The position numbers were made by a program, and so were the translations under genes. The notes beneath the pieces were generated by a model. The model did not search any database. It saw only the letters and a list, made by a program, of their open reading frames with translations, and was not told where the DNA came from. 64,000 nt of DNA from RGIG7111 sp036839975 (lineage in GTDB: Bacteria; Bacillota; Clostridia; Peptostreptococcales; Anaerovoracaceae), in the NCBI GenBank assembly GCA_036839975.1, contig DAISVU010000001.1, forward strand, positions 117,166 to 181,165, written 5' to 3'. Within the stretch, counting starts at the first letter, position 1; each line of letters begins with the position of its first letter. This document shows, in pieces, positions 35,799 through 45,651 of the stretch.

Positions 35799-36469
35799 AA
35801 GACAATTATAGGGATAATAAGGAAAAGAAGAAGTGGTACATAGGTTACTTCAATTATACGGTAGTGCTGACACACTTGGCACTTCTATCATCTGTATGCG
35901 GCATCTATTTTGCGATAAACGGCAGGCCTGAGTTTGCCGTTTACTGTCTGATGATATCAGGTATATGTGATGCGTTTGATGGAAAAGTCGCAAGGACAAA
36001 GGAACGATGCCAAAGAGAAGAACGTTACGGCATACAGATAGACTCATTAAGTGATATTGTGTGTTTCGGGGTTCTTCCTACTGTGATCGGATATGCCTGG
36101 GGCATGCACCAGCCCCTCTATCTGGCAATATTCTTTTTTTACATAGCGATGGCTCTTACAAGGCTGGCTTATTTCAATGTTACGGAGGAAGACAGGCAGG
36201 ATGCTGAAACGGGTGAGAGACGCAAGGAATATGCGGGACTTCCCGTTACATCGATATCTATGATTGTTCCGGCGGTATATATACTGGGCGTATTTTTTCA
36301 GGATGTGTTTGAGCAGGTATACGCAGGTGTAATTGTATTGACAGGTTGTGCGTATGTAATAAATTTCAAGGTGAAAAAACCGAGCGGCCTTTATATGGCG
36401 TTGATTCTTGTGGCAGGCGCCATACTGCTCATCATGATGGCAAAAGGAATGCATTATGGCAGAAGGTAA
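35795..36469 (+). CDS. pssA: CDP-diacylglycerol-serine O-phosphatidyltransferase
   Basis: Makes phosphatidylserine from CDP-diacylglycerol and serine. 224 residues, several transmembrane helices. The CDP-alcohol phosphatidyltransferase motif is complete: GICDAFDGKVARTKERC followed by GIQIDSLSD near residue 55-85, with the conserved aspartates. psd follows immediately and overlaps by 14 nt, so the pathway ends in phosphatidylethanolamine. The motif alone does not prove serine specificity, but the psd neighbour makes it very likely. Confidence 0.9.
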   Translation: MKDNYRDNKEKKKWYIGYFNYTVVLTHLALLSSVCGIYFAINGRPEFAVYCLMISGICDAFDGKVARTKERCQREERYGIQIDSLSDIVCFGVLPTVIGYAWGMHQPLYLAIFFFYIAMALTRLAYFNVTEEDRQDAETGERRKEYAGLPVTSISMIVPAVYILGVFFQDVFEQVYAGVIVLTGCAYVINFKVKKPSGLYMALILVAGAILLIMMAKGMHYGRR

Positions 36470-37322
36470 ATGGCAGACAGTTGATATAAGTAAAATAGAA
36501 GAAGGCGGATTTTTGAATTTCCTTTATACAAGTGCCGCAGGAAGGATATTGCTTAAGGTCGCTGTGCTTACCGTCTGGTCAAAGCTGGTCGGGTATTTCA
36601 TGGACAGCGGACTGTCAAAGCCGCTTATAAAAAAATTCATCGAAAAAAACGGTATAGATATGCATGACTACGGACGTGTAGGGACATACGGCACATTCAA
36701 TGAATTTTTCACAAGAAGAGTAAGAAAAAGCGCCAGACCCGTAGATCAGGATCATAAAGCGCTTATAGCGCCGTGTGACGGGAAACTGACCGCATACAAG
36801 CTGGATGAAGGTACTATCCTGCGCATAAAAGGAAGCTTCTATTCTTTGGCAGACGTTCTGAAAAATGACGGGCTGGCATCGATGTACAGAGGAGGCTGTG
36901 CCCTCATATTCAGACTTACAGTGGATGACTGCCACAGATATTGCTATATTGACTGGGGGAAGAAAGGTGATAATCATCACATAAAGGGTATCCTCCATAC
37001 TGTAAGACCTATAGCTTTCAGACATGACAATGTGTATAAACGAAATGCACGTGAATACACCGTTATGGATACACTTAACTTTGGTCAGGTGACACAGATG
37101 GAAGTCGGCGCAATGATGGTCGGGCAGATAAAGAATCATCAGCGTATATGTGAAATAAAACGTGGAAGGGAAAAGGGGATGTTTCTATATGGAGGATCTA
37201 CGATAATACTTTTACTTGAAGAAGGGAAAGTTGTGATAGATGATGAGATTATGACAAATACTGAAAATGGATTTGAGACGATAGTAAAGATGGGAGAAAA
37301 AATTGGTGAGGCAAGACCCTGA
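36456..37322 (+). CDS. psd: Phosphatidylserine decarboxylase proenzyme
   Basis: Pyruvoyl enzyme that decarboxylates phosphatidylserine to phosphatidylethanolamine. 288 residues. The Asp-His-Ser triad can be placed: Asp in IAPCDGKL near 110, His in VDDCHRYCYIDWG near 152, and the self-cleaving Ser in YGGSTIILL near 250 (where many enzymes have LGST). Family segment NEFFTRRVR near residue 80. Cleavage would give a beta chain ending GG and an alpha chain starting with the Ser-derived pyruvoyl. Overlaps both neighbours. Confidence 0.94.
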   Translation: MAEGKWQTVDISKIEEGGFLNFLYTSAAGRILLKVAVLTVWSKLVGYFMDSGLSKPLIKKFIEKNGIDMHDYGRVGTYGTFNEFFTRRVRKSARPVDQDHKALIAPCDGKLTAYKLDEGTILRIKGSFYSLADVLKNDGLASMYRGGCALIFRLTVDDCHRYCYIDWGKKGDNHHIKGILHTVRPIAFRHDNVYKRNAREYTVMDTLNFGQVTQMEVGAMMVGQIKNHQRICEIKRGREKGMFLYGGSTIILLLEEGKVVIDDEIMTNTENGFETIVKMGEKIGEARP

Positions 37323-37998
37323 GACCGGGAGCAAAAGAAGACCTGACAGGATCGATATTATTGCTACAGCTGTACTGCTGATATTTACGGCCGCGCTTCA
37401 TCTTTTGTATATTTTAATTACATACATGGCTTTTGACAGAACGAACATAGCTGTGGGAATAGATTACGAGATACCGTTCATAAAGGAATTTGCAATACCA
37501 TATGTGATGTGGTATGCGTTTCTTGTTATTCCTTTCATATATTACTGGAATAAGTCATACAGGGATTTTATAGAAATAGGCATATATAACTTAACGGGAC
37601 TTGCAATATGCTGTATCATATTTATAATTTTTCCGACAAGTATAGATTTCAGACCGCCGGCGCCTGAGGAAAGCGACATCATAAGCTCGATAGTGAGATT
37701 TATATATAAGAGTGATCCTGCATACAGTGTGCTTCCGAGCCTGCACTGCTATGAATCTGCGACAGTCGTGATAGGAATGTTTCAGAGCAGAACATACAGG
37801 GATAATAAACTTGTTCCCGTTATATCGCTTATCCTTGCATCGTTTATATGTCTGTCGACACTATTTATAAAGCAGCATTCCGTGATAGATGTGGCTGCCG
37901 GAATAGCGCTGGCATTTGTATTCATACCTGTTATAGGAAAAATTAAGAAATATATGGACAGAAGATATGGAATTGCGGAAAACGGCAAGGGAATATAG
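37303..37998 (+). CDS. PAP2-type phosphatase, membrane protein
   Basis: 231 residues from TTG 37303 (GTG 37306 possible). About five hydrophobic segments. PAP2-type residues are present: RPP near 118, PSLHCYES near 148 and KQHSVIDVAAG near 190, giving the catalytic His residues of the PAP2_3 or inositolphosphotransferase-like group. It may dephosphorylate phosphatidic acid or phosphatidylglycerol phosphate, or recycle undecaprenyl pyrophosphate; substrate not decided. Sits between psd and cls, so a lipid role is favoured. Confidence 0.83.
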   Translation: MVRQDPETGSKRRPDRIDIIATAVLLIFTAALHLLYILITYMAFDRTNIAVGIDYEIPFIKEFAIPYVMWYAFLVIPFIYYWNKSYRDFIEIGIYNLTGLAICCIIFIIFPTSIDFRPPAPEESDIISSIVRFIYKSDPAYSVLPSLHCYESATVVIGMFQSRTYRDNKLVPVISLILASFICLSTLFIKQHSVIDVAAGIALAFVFIPVIGKIKKYMDRRYGIAENGKGI

Positions 37999-38000
37999 GA

Positions 38001-39470
38001 ATGTTTGAGTTTTGGTCATCACAGTCGGTATGGAGCAATATCGGATTCGTGCTTTTTATTATAAATATCATATTGGCATTTGTGATCATATTTTTGGAGC
38101 GTAAATCCCCATCAGCCACTGCGGCATGGATAATGCTGCTGTTTGCGCTTCCGGTTTTCGGGCTGCTGTGTTATGTAGTGCTTTCACAGAATATCGCAAG
38201 ACAGAAGATATTCAAGCTGTCGCCATCGGAGTATAAAGCGATAACTACAGCACTTAAGACGCAGATGAAGGATATGAATGAGGGCAACTTTGATTTCGGC
38301 GACGACGTTTCTGCTGAAGATTGGCAGGATATGATCACTATGAACGCTTCATATGCCAATGCATATTATACAAATGACAACGATGTTCAGATACTGCCTG
38401 ACGGAAAGCTCATGTTCGCACAGCTTTTGAAGGACATTGGACAGGCAAAAGCTTCCGTAAATGTTATGTATTTTATAATAAAAAATGATCTTGTAGGGAG
38501 GAAGCTTATAGAAGCACTTACTGAAAAAGCCTCAGCGGGAGTTGAAGTCAGACTTCTGGTTGATGCCATGGGGAGCAAGAGCATAAACAATTATCTGCTG
38601 TCGGATTATATTAAGGCCGGGGGAAAGATTGCGTACTTTTTCCCACCTAAATTCAAATATATAAACTTAAAACTTAACTATAGAAACCATAGAAAGATTG
38701 TGGTTATAGACAATGAAACAGGATATATAGGCGGATTCAATATCGCAAAGGAATACCTCGGTATGAAGAAAAAATTCGGATATTGGAGAGATACACATAT
38801 AAAGGTGAAGGGAAGCAGTGTTCAGGATATGAACGCGAGATTTGTGCTCGACTGGAGGTTTGCGGCAAAAGAAGAGATCCCGCTTGATCAGATATACTAT
38901 TCAAACTTTGTTCAGCATGGAGAAGCAGGTGTACAGATAGTTTCTTCCGGACCTGATACAAAGAAAGAGGAGGTGAAACGAGCCTATATGAAGATGATCA
39001 CCTCTGCAAAGGATTCGATAAGACTGCAGTCTCCGTATTTCGTGCCTGATGCGAGCATACAGGAATCGCTTAAAATGGCCGCACAGTCAGGGGTTGATGT
39101 AAAGGTGATGATACCGTGCAAACCGGATCATGTATTTGTATATTGGGCGACGTATGCATATGTCGGAGATCTCATCAGATCCGGTATCAGGGTATATATA
39201 TATGATAACGGGTTCCTGCATTCAAAGACTCTGGTAGCTGACGGAGAGGTTGCAAGCGTCGGTTCGGCAAATTTTGACAGAAGAAGTTTCAACCTGAATT
39301 TTGAGGCCAACGCCTTTATATATGATCCTTATGTTGCGGATGTACTCATGGAGGAATTTGAAAAAGATATTGAAAAGAGTCATGAGCTTACGATTGAAGC
39401 TTATGAAAACAGATCTGTTCTAATCAAGATTAAAGAGGCTGTATCAAGGCTTCTTTCAGACATATTGTAA
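38001..39470 (+). CDS. cls: Cardiolipin synthase
   Basis: Phospholipase-D-family membrane enzyme that joins two phosphatidylglycerols. 489 residues: two N-terminal transmembrane helices (about 10-30 and 38-60) and two HKD motifs, NYRNHRKIVVIDNETGYIGG near residue 225 and FLHSKTLVADGEVASVGSAN near 408, each with the conserved His, Lys and Asp or Gly. It starts 3 nt after the PAP2 stop. The length and order of parts match the bacterial ClsA type. No irregularity. Confidence 0.93.
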   Translation: MFEFWSSQSVWSNIGFVLFIINIILAFVIIFLERKSPSATAAWIMLLFALPVFGLLCYVVLSQNIARQKIFKLSPSEYKAITTALKTQMKDMNEGNFDFGDDVSAEDWQDMITMNASYANAYYTNDNDVQILPDGKLMFAQLLKDIGQAKASVNVMYFIIKNDLVGRKLIEALTEKASAGVEVRLLVDAMGSKSINNYLLSDYIKAGGKIAYFFPPKFKYINLKLNYRNHRKIVVIDNETGYIGGFNIAKEYLGMKKKFGYWRDTHIKVKGSSVQDMNARFVLDWRFAAKEEIPLDQIYYSNFVQHGEAGVQIVSSGPDTKKEEVKRAYMKMITSAKDSIRLQSPYFVPDASIQESLKMAAQSGVDVKVMIPCKPDHVFVYWATYAYVGDLIRSGIRVYIYDNGFLHSKTLVADGEVASVGSANFDRRSFNLNFEANAFIYDPYVADVLMEEFEKDIEKSHELTIEAYENRSVLIKIKEAVSRLLSDIL

Positions 39471-39483
39471 AAGGAGAATAATT

Positions 39484-40233
39484 TTGCAAAGAAGATCAAC
39501 TATAAACATAACACTTGTGATATTCCTGGCGCTTCTTTTGTTGCATGGTATAAGGAGCGGTGAATTCAGTGATCCGAAGCACTGGTTCATAAAAACGCTG
39601 ATGCTACTGCCCGGGATAATAATAGGAATTGCGTTTCATGAATATGCACATGCCTTATCCGCATCCAAACTTGGAGATCCAACACCTAAATTTCAGGGAA
39701 GAGTCACTTTGAATCCGATTGCACACATTGAACCTTTCGGCTTCATAGCGCTGATATTTTGTGGATTCGGGTGGGGAAAGCCCGTAATGATAAACCCCAA
39801 CAACTTCAGAAAGAGAAGACGAGATGAACTGATAGTCGGACTTTCGGGAGTTGTGATGAATCTCGTGCTTGCTGCAGTGTTTACAGCTCTTTTAAAATTT
39901 CTGTTATCGACAATGGGCTCGGCGTTTTCTATCGGGTCACCTTCGGCGGGTCTTAGATATTATTTGCAGCTGATGGTGATTTATGCGGTACAGATAAATC
40001 TGGTTCTTATGATATTCAACCTGATACCTGTACCGCCGCTTGACGGGTTCGGAGTAATAATCGAGATATTTAATCTGAAAAACACGCAGTTTTACAGAGT
40101 TGTATATGAATACGGACAGTGGATTCTGCTTATACTGCTTTTGTTCGGCATCGTAGGCAGAATACTGCAGCCGGCTGTATCGATATGCATGAACCTGTTA
40201 TTCAATATATTCGGCATACCGGTGTATATATGA
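39484..40233 (+). CDS. Site-2-type (M50) membrane metalloprotease
   Basis: 249 residues from TTG 39484, with AAAAGGAG upstream. Membrane protein with five or six helices; the zinc motif HEYAHALSASKLGD lies near residue 56 (HExxH-type with Glu), and the DGFGV segment of the second zinc ligand near 188. M50 proteases of this short form process membrane proteins or signal peptides, and some act as sporulation SpoIVFB-like enzymes; the substrate here is unknown. Last gene before pcrA, 13 nt away. Confidence 0.85.
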   Translation: MQRRSTINITLVIFLALLLLHGIRSGEFSDPKHWFIKTLMLLPGIIIGIAFHEYAHALSASKLGDPTPKFQGRVTLNPIAHIEPFGFIALIFCGFGWGKPVMINPNNFRKRRRDELIVGLSGVVMNLVLAAVFTALLKFLLSTMGSAFSIGSPSAGLRYYLQLMVIYAVQINLVLMIFNLIPVPPLDGFGVIIEIFNLKNTQFYRVVYEYGQWILLILLLFGIVGRILQPAVSICMNLLFNIFGIPVYI

Positions 40234-40246
40234 GGGGGGGAAGTGA

Positions 40247-42454
40247 ATGTTATCTCTGGAAAAACTCAATCCGCAGCAGCAGAAAGCAGCACGTCATATT
40301 GACGGCCCTCTTCTTATACTTGCAGGAGCCGGTAGCGGTAAGACGGCAACGATGACATATCGTATAGCTAACCTTATAATAAATGAAAACGTACCCCCTT
40401 ATAACATTCTTGCAGTCACATTCACAAACAAAGCAGCACAGGAAATGAAAAGACGTGTCGAAGATCTTGTAGGTGTGGATCTCAGCATGTGGATATTCAC
40501 ATTTCATTCCGCGTGCCTAAGGATACTTAGAAGACATGCGGAGCTTCTCGGTTATTCAAATTCATTTGCTGTATATGATCCCAACGATCAGAAAACGGTA
40601 ATAAGGGATATATTAAAAGAACACGCTATAGACAGTAAAAAGTATAGCTGCTCATATATGTTAAGTGTAATAAGCAAGTGCAAGGAGAACTTTGAAACAC
40701 CTGACAGGTATATTGAGATCAACGGCAGGAACCCGAAGTCGGAAACCATATATAAGGTATATCGCGACTATGTTGCAATACTGAAAAAAAACAATGCAAT
40801 GGATTTTGATGATCTTTTAGCTAAGGCTGTAGAACTTTTTGATAAGGAATACGAGATTCTCGAAAAATATAAAAACAGATTTCAGTATGTTATGGTCGAT
40901 GAGTATCAGGACACAAACCGTTTGCAGTACAGATTTGTAAAGGCTTTGGCGGAAGACCACAAAAATATATGTGTGGTGGGTGACGATGATCAGTGTATAT
41001 ATCAGTGGAGGGGAGCCGATATAAGAAATATCCTGGACTTCGAACGTGATTTCAAAGATGCGAGGGTTGTTAAACTCGAGGAAAACTACCGCTCGGCGGG
41101 TAATATCATTGACGGCGCAAACTCTGTGATATCAAATAATAAGAGCAGAAAGGCGAAGAAGATCTGGACTGCTAATGAAGCTGGAGAAAAGATAAACTAC
41201 ACGCGCACGGAAAATGATAAGGAAGAAGCGAAGCATGTAGCGCGGATTATCGAGATGATGCATGATAAAGGACGCAAATACAAGGAATTTGCAATCCTTT
41301 ACAGAGCAAATGCACAGTCGAGAAATTTTGAGGACGTGTTTTCCTACTTGGGCCTGCCTTACAGAGTTCTCGGAGAACTCAGGTATTACGACAGAAAAGA
41401 AGTCAAGGACATCATGTGTTATATGAGATTGGTATGTGATCCTGCTGATGATATTTCATTAATGCGTATAATTAATGAGCCAAAGCGCGGGGCGGGTGTA
41501 AAAACGGTTGAAAAATTAAGAGCGCTTGCCGTGGTCAGAGGCGTGAGCATGATGGACGTGCTCAAAGATCGTGAAGTTATGGATTCGCTTACGGTGAAAA
41601 CCGGAACGAGCCTGAAAGAGCTTGCGGAAATATTAGAAGAGTACGGTGCGGAGAAAGCAAACCTTAGAGTGTCTGATATATACGACGGACTGCTTGACAA
41701 GACGGGATATATACAGGCGCTTGAAGAGCAGGGAACTGTTGAGGCGGACAGCCGAATACAAAACTTGCTTGAGTTCCGTTCGGTAATAGACGAATATGAG
41801 AAAAAAGATGTGAACCTGGGGCTTGAAGCTTTCCTGGAGAAGATTACTCTGATGTCAGATATAGATAATCACAATGAAGAAGAAGATGCGATAGTACTGA
41901 TGACTATGCACAGTGCAAAGGGGCTTGAATTTCCTGTTGTGTTTATGCCGGGAATGGAGGACGGCCTTTTTCCAAGCTGGCGTTCATTTGATGAAGAAGG
42001 CAGGCTTGAAGAGGAGCGGCGGCTGTGCTATGTGGGAATGACGCGCGCAAAAGAGCGGCTTTTTCTCAGCAGCGCAGAGTCGCGTATGATGTATGGCAGC
42101 ATTAATCTCACGCGTGAGTCACAATTCATGAGAGAAATGGATCCGGCCCTTCTGGAGGGGGATGCAGTATATAAGAAGCGCGACATAAGAAAGATTAGAG
42201 AAGACGGATTTGCAAATAAAAACCCGTTTGACCCTCTTGCGCAATTTAAAAAAGCAAAAAAACAGGCCGAGGAAAAGCGTGCCGAGCCAAAAGAAAATTT
42301 TGAAACGGGAGATACGGTCGATCATGCTAAATTCGGTAAGGGCGTTGTGCTCGAGTATGACGGCAAAGCTGTGGTTGTTGTTTTTGATGATGTAGGAAGA
42401 AAGAAACTGCTGGCCGAGATGGCACCGATGAAAAAAACAGACGGCAACAAATAA
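40247..42454 (+). CDS. pcrA: ATP-dependent DNA helicase PcrA/UvrD
   Basis: 3'-5' DNA helicase in repair and replication. 735 residues. Superfamily 1 motifs in order: Q motif LNPQQQKAA at residue 6, Walker A LAGAGSGKTATMTYRIANL near 24, motif II VDEYQDTNRLQYR near 215, motif III GDDDQCIYQWRGADI near 240, motif V and VI TMHSAKGLEFPVVFMPG and VGMTRAKERLFL near 555-600. The C-terminal tail matches the PcrA Tudor-like end (TGDTVDHAKFGKGVV). Preceded by GGGGGGAAGTG. pcrA-ligA order is common in Firmicutes. Confidence 0.96.
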   Translation: MLSLEKLNPQQQKAARHIDGPLLILAGAGSGKTATMTYRIANLIINENVPPYNILAVTFTNKAAQEMKRRVEDLVGVDLSMWIFTFHSACLRILRRHAELLGYSNSFAVYDPNDQKTVIRDILKEHAIDSKKYSCSYMLSVISKCKENFETPDRYIEINGRNPKSETIYKVYRDYVAILKKNNAMDFDDLLAKAVELFDKEYEILEKYKNRFQYVMVDEYQDTNRLQYRFVKALAEDHKNICVVGDDDQCIYQWRGADIRNILDFERDFKDARVVKLEENYRSAGNIIDGANSVISNNKSRKAKKIWTANEAGEKINYTRTENDKEEAKHVARIIEMMHDKGRKYKEFAILYRANAQSRNFEDVFSYLGLPYRVLGELRYYDRKEVKDIMCYMRLVCDPADDISLMRIINEPKRGAGVKTVEKLRALAVVRGVSMMDVLKDREVMDSLTVKTGTSLKELAEILEEYGAEKANLRVSDIYDGLLDKTGYIQALEEQGTVEADSRIQNLLEFRSVIDEYEKKDVNLGLEAFLEKITLMSDIDNHNEEEDAIVLMTMHSAKGLEFPVVFMPGMEDGLFPSWRSFDEEGRLEEERRLCYVGMTRAKERLFLSSAESRMMYGSINLTRESQFMREMDPALLEGDAVYKKRDIRKIREDGFANKNPFDPLAQFKKAKKQAEEKRAEPKENFETGDTVDHAKFGKGVVLEYDGKAVVVVFDDVGRKKLLAEMAPMKKTDGNK

Positions 42455-42481
42455 TGTGATCGGCATATTTTGAGGGATGCA

Positions 42482-44473
42482 ATGACGGTAATGAAAGACG
42501 TTTCAAAGATTATGAGAGAAAAAGTCGATTTCCTTAACAGGGCGCGCAGGGCATACGAACAGGAAGATAAGGAGATAATTTCAAATTTCGAATATGATCG
42601 GCTTTACGATGAATTAAAACGGCTCGAGGAGGAAACCGGCATAGTTTTTTCGGATAGTCCTACTGTCAACGTAGGATATGAAATCGTAAGTCAGCTGCCC
42701 AAGGAGCAGCATTCGGAGCCTGTGCTTTCACTTGATAAGACTAAGGAGCCCGCTGCGCTGTCGTTATGGCTTGGTTCACAGGAGGGACTGCTGTCATGGA
42801 AACTTGATGGCCTCACTATAGTTTTGACTTACGAGGGGGGTCATTTTACAAAGGCAGTGACCAGGGGCGATGGGCAGACAGGTGAGGTGATCACTTCAAA
42901 TGCAAGAACATTTAAAAACATGCCGATAAAGATAGCTTATGGCGGCCGACTTGTACTGAGGGGCGAAGCGGTGATCAAATATTCTGATTTTGAAAAGATA
43001 AATGCCGGCATAGAGGATATTGATGCCAGGTATAAAAACCCGAGGAATCTTTGCAGCGGAACAGTGAGACAGCTCGACAGCAGAGTGACGGCTTCGCGGA
43101 ATGTGAATTTTTTTGCTTTTGCGCTTGTTGAGATGGATCCGGATTTGGAGAGACATGCTCTTAGAGAAGAACAGTTGCGTTGGCTGACAAAGCAGGGCTT
43201 TGATGTGGTAGAATCACGAAAAGTCACATCGGCAAGCATCGAAGATGAAGTTCGGAGATTCGCGGAAGATATAAAAGAAAATGATGTGCCTTCAGACGGT
43301 CTTGTTTTGATATATAACGACATTGCATACGGACAGACGCTTGGAAGTACAGCGAAGTTTCCAAGAGATTCCTTAGCATTCAAATGGCGTGATGAATTAA
43401 AGGAAACCACGCTTAAAGAAATAGAATGGAGTACATCGCGTACCGGTCAGATAAATCCCATAGCGATATTTACGCCGGTTGAACTTGAAAGGACCATGGT
43501 CAAAAGAGCATCTCTGCACAATGTCAGCTTCATGAAACAGCTAGAGCTGGGTATCGGTGACAGGATCACAGTTTATAAGGCTAATATGATAATTCCTCAG
43601 ATCGCTGAAAATCTTACGAAGAGCGGAGGTATTGCCATACCTGACAGATGCCCGGTGTGCGGTTCATTCACTAAGTTCAGGGACGATAATGGTGTGCAGG
43701 TGCTGACATGTCCCAATCCCGATTGTTTCGCGAAGCAGATAAAGTCGCTGGTACATTTTACAGGCAGAAATGCGTTTGATATAGAAGGGATTTCCGAGTC
43801 AACCATAGAAAAGCTCGTTGATATCGGATATATAAAGGACTTTGCGGATATTTTCAGATTAGCAAGATATAGGGACAAGATTATTAAAATGGATGGCTTC
43901 GGAGAAAAGTCATATGATAAAATGATAAACGCTGTAAACGAAGCGAGACTTACGACATGTGCAAGACTTCTTTACGGACTGGGTGTCGACGGCATAGGTT
44001 CTGCCAATGCCAAACTGATCGCAAAAGCTGCAGATTACGACTGGAAAAAGATCGAGAATATGACGGAAAAAGACCTAACTGAGATAGATGGAATCGGAGA
44101 TGTGATGGCAGAAAACTTCGTGAAATACTTCAAAGACGACAAAAATAGAGCAAGAATTTCCGAAATTTTAAAGGAAGTGACATTTAATGATGAGCGGTAC
44201 GGCCCGGAAAATGCCGATCTGCTGGCGGGCAAGACATTTGTTATAACAGGAAAGCTTTATGCTTTTGAAAACAGAGATCAGCTGAAAGAGTACATTGATG
44301 CACTCGGGGGAAAGACGGCAGGTTCAGTGAGCAGTAAGACTACATATCTGTTAAACAATGATATTGATTCGTCTTCGTCTAAAAACAAAAAGGCCAAGGA
44401 GCTTGCGGTAGAAATAATAACAGAGAAACAGTTCATTGAAAAATGGGGCGGGAACGGAGGAAATGATGCTTAA
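42482..44473 (+). CDS. ligA: NAD+-dependent DNA ligase
   Basis: Seals nicks using NAD+. 663 residues from ATG 42482 (GAGGG upstream). N-terminal Ia segment NFEYDRLYDELKRLE near residue 30; adenylated Lys in WKLDGLTIV near 105; RNPRNLCSGTVRQLDS-type segment near 185; four zinc Cys in CPVCGSFTKF and CPNPDC near 395-415; HhH repeats about 460-570; BRCT domain about 580-655 (KTFVITGKLYAFENR). All parts are present. The end overlaps the next gene by 8 nt. The KLDGLT replaces the more common KVDGLA. Confidence 0.95.
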   Translation: MTVMKDVSKIMREKVDFLNRARRAYEQEDKEIISNFEYDRLYDELKRLEEETGIVFSDSPTVNVGYEIVSQLPKEQHSEPVLSLDKTKEPAALSLWLGSQEGLLSWKLDGLTIVLTYEGGHFTKAVTRGDGQTGEVITSNARTFKNMPIKIAYGGRLVLRGEAVIKYSDFEKINAGIEDIDARYKNPRNLCSGTVRQLDSRVTASRNVNFFAFALVEMDPDLERHALREEQLRWLTKQGFDVVESRKVTSASIEDEVRRFAEDIKENDVPSDGLVLIYNDIAYGQTLGSTAKFPRDSLAFKWRDELKETTLKEIEWSTSRTGQINPIAIFTPVELERTMVKRASLHNVSFMKQLELGIGDRITVYKANMIIPQIAENLTKSGGIAIPDRCPVCGSFTKFRDDNGVQVLTCPNPDCFAKQIKSLVHFTGRNAFDIEGISESTIEKLVDIGYIKDFADIFRLARYRDKIIKMDGFGEKSYDKMINAVNEARLTTCARLLYGLGVDGIGSANAKLIAKAADYDWKKIENMTEKDLTEIDGIGDVMAENFVKYFKDDKNRARISEILKEVTFNDERYGPENADLLAGKTFVITGKLYAFENRDQLKEYIDALGGKTAGSVSSKTTYLLNNDIDSSSSKNKKAKELAVEIITEKQFIEKWGGNGGNDA

Positions 44474-45467
44474 GACAGGAAAACTTGACAGCAGGTTACT
44501 TGAAAAAATAATATTAAAAAATATATATTTCAAAAGAGATGAAATAATAACAAGACCGGGCATAGGTGAAGACTGCGCAGTGATGGACTTTGCCCCCTAT
44601 GAGTGTGTCCTGTCTACAGATCCGATAACAGCGGCGATCGAAGATATCGGAAGGCTGGCTGTGCATATTTCATGTAACGATATTGCATCAAACGGTATTG
44701 AACCTATTGGAATAATGCTCGCGGTAATGCTGCCCGAGGGCACGACAGAGGAACAGCTTGATCAGATGATGAGGCAGGCCGGAGAGGTCTCGGAAGAATT
44801 GAATGTAGAAATAATAGGCGGACATACTGAGATAACACCTGCCGTAAAACAGCCGGTTATAGTTTCGACAGCTATAGGAAGAGGTCCAAAAAACGGTTCG
44901 CAGAAGGTAACAGACATGGAACCTGGAGACCTTATAATGATGACGAAATCTGCAGGGCTTGAGGGCACAGGTGTGATAGCGGCCGATGTTGAGAAAGAAA
45001 TGAAGAAATTTTTGACCGATGAGGAAATCGCCGAGGCTAAGGCGATGCTCAATAAAGTCAGTGTAGTAAAGGAAGGCGTTGCGGCGGGAAAAGTGGGAAC
45101 ACACGGCATGCATGATGTTACGGAAGGCGGAATGTTAGGCGCGATATGGGAAATCTGTGCCATATCAGGGATCGGCGCTGAAATATGGAAAGATAAAATA
45201 CCTGTAGAACCTGTGACGCAAAAGTTATGTGATTATTTTGATATCAATGTGCTGCGACTTATATCCAGCGGTTCGATGGTTATTGTGGTACCGGAAAATA
45301 AAAAGAAAGAGATGCTGGCTGCCATGGAAAATGCTGAAGTGGAAGCGACTTACGTCGGAGTAATCAGAGAGCTGGGAGATAAAGTGGTTACAATATGCGG
45401 AGGCATCGAGTCTGAAGTTGATCCGCCGTACAGTGATGAGCTCTATAAAGTCATTGGGAAAAAATAA
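44466..45467 (+). CDS. HypE-like / AIR synthase-related ATP-binding protein
   Basis: 333 residues from ATG 44466 (GGAGG at 44456-44460; ATG 44463 is the alternative). It resembles the PurM/HypE fold: N-terminal PGIGEDCAVMDF near residue 32, the GGHTEITPAVKQPVI stretch near 118, and GTHGMHDVTEGGMLGAIWE near 215. True HypE ends in PRIC, whose Cys carries the cyanide precursor; this protein ends in VIGKK and has no such C-terminus, so it is unlikely to mature hydrogenase as HypE does. ThiL or SelD relatives are also possible. Function unknown. Overlaps ligA by 8 nt. Confidence 0.75.
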   Translation: MLKTGKLDSRLLEKIILKNIYFKRDEIITRPGIGEDCAVMDFAPYECVLSTDPITAAIEDIGRLAVHISCNDIASNGIEPIGIMLAVMLPEGTTEEQLDQMMRQAGEVSEELNVEIIGGHTEITPAVKQPVIVSTAIGRGPKNGSQKVTDMEPGDLIMMTKSAGLEGTGVIAADVEKEMKKFLTDEEIAEAKAMLNKVSVVKEGVAAGKVGTHGMHDVTEGGMLGAIWEICAISGIGAEIWKDKIPVEPVTQKLCDYFDINVLRLISSGSMVIVVPENKKKEMLAAMENAEVEATYVGVIRELGDKVVTICGGIESEVDPPYSDELYKVIGKK

Positions 45468-45651
45468 GAGCGGAGCAGGATATAGAGCGTGCTGCTGAGT
45501 ATCCAGCCTGAGAAAGTCAGGTGAGATACGTCAGTATGACCGTAGATATATGTGTGATGATTTATGGTTAACAGGGGAGTACATGATAAAAAGCATTGGC
45601 AAATTTGACGCATGTATGCTAAAATTAACGAGTAAATAAAAAATGAAGATG

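Noticed and set aside
44436..44465. Earlier start of the HypE-like gene inside ligA
   Set aside because: GGAGG at 44456-44460 serves ATG 44466, and the family match begins only there.
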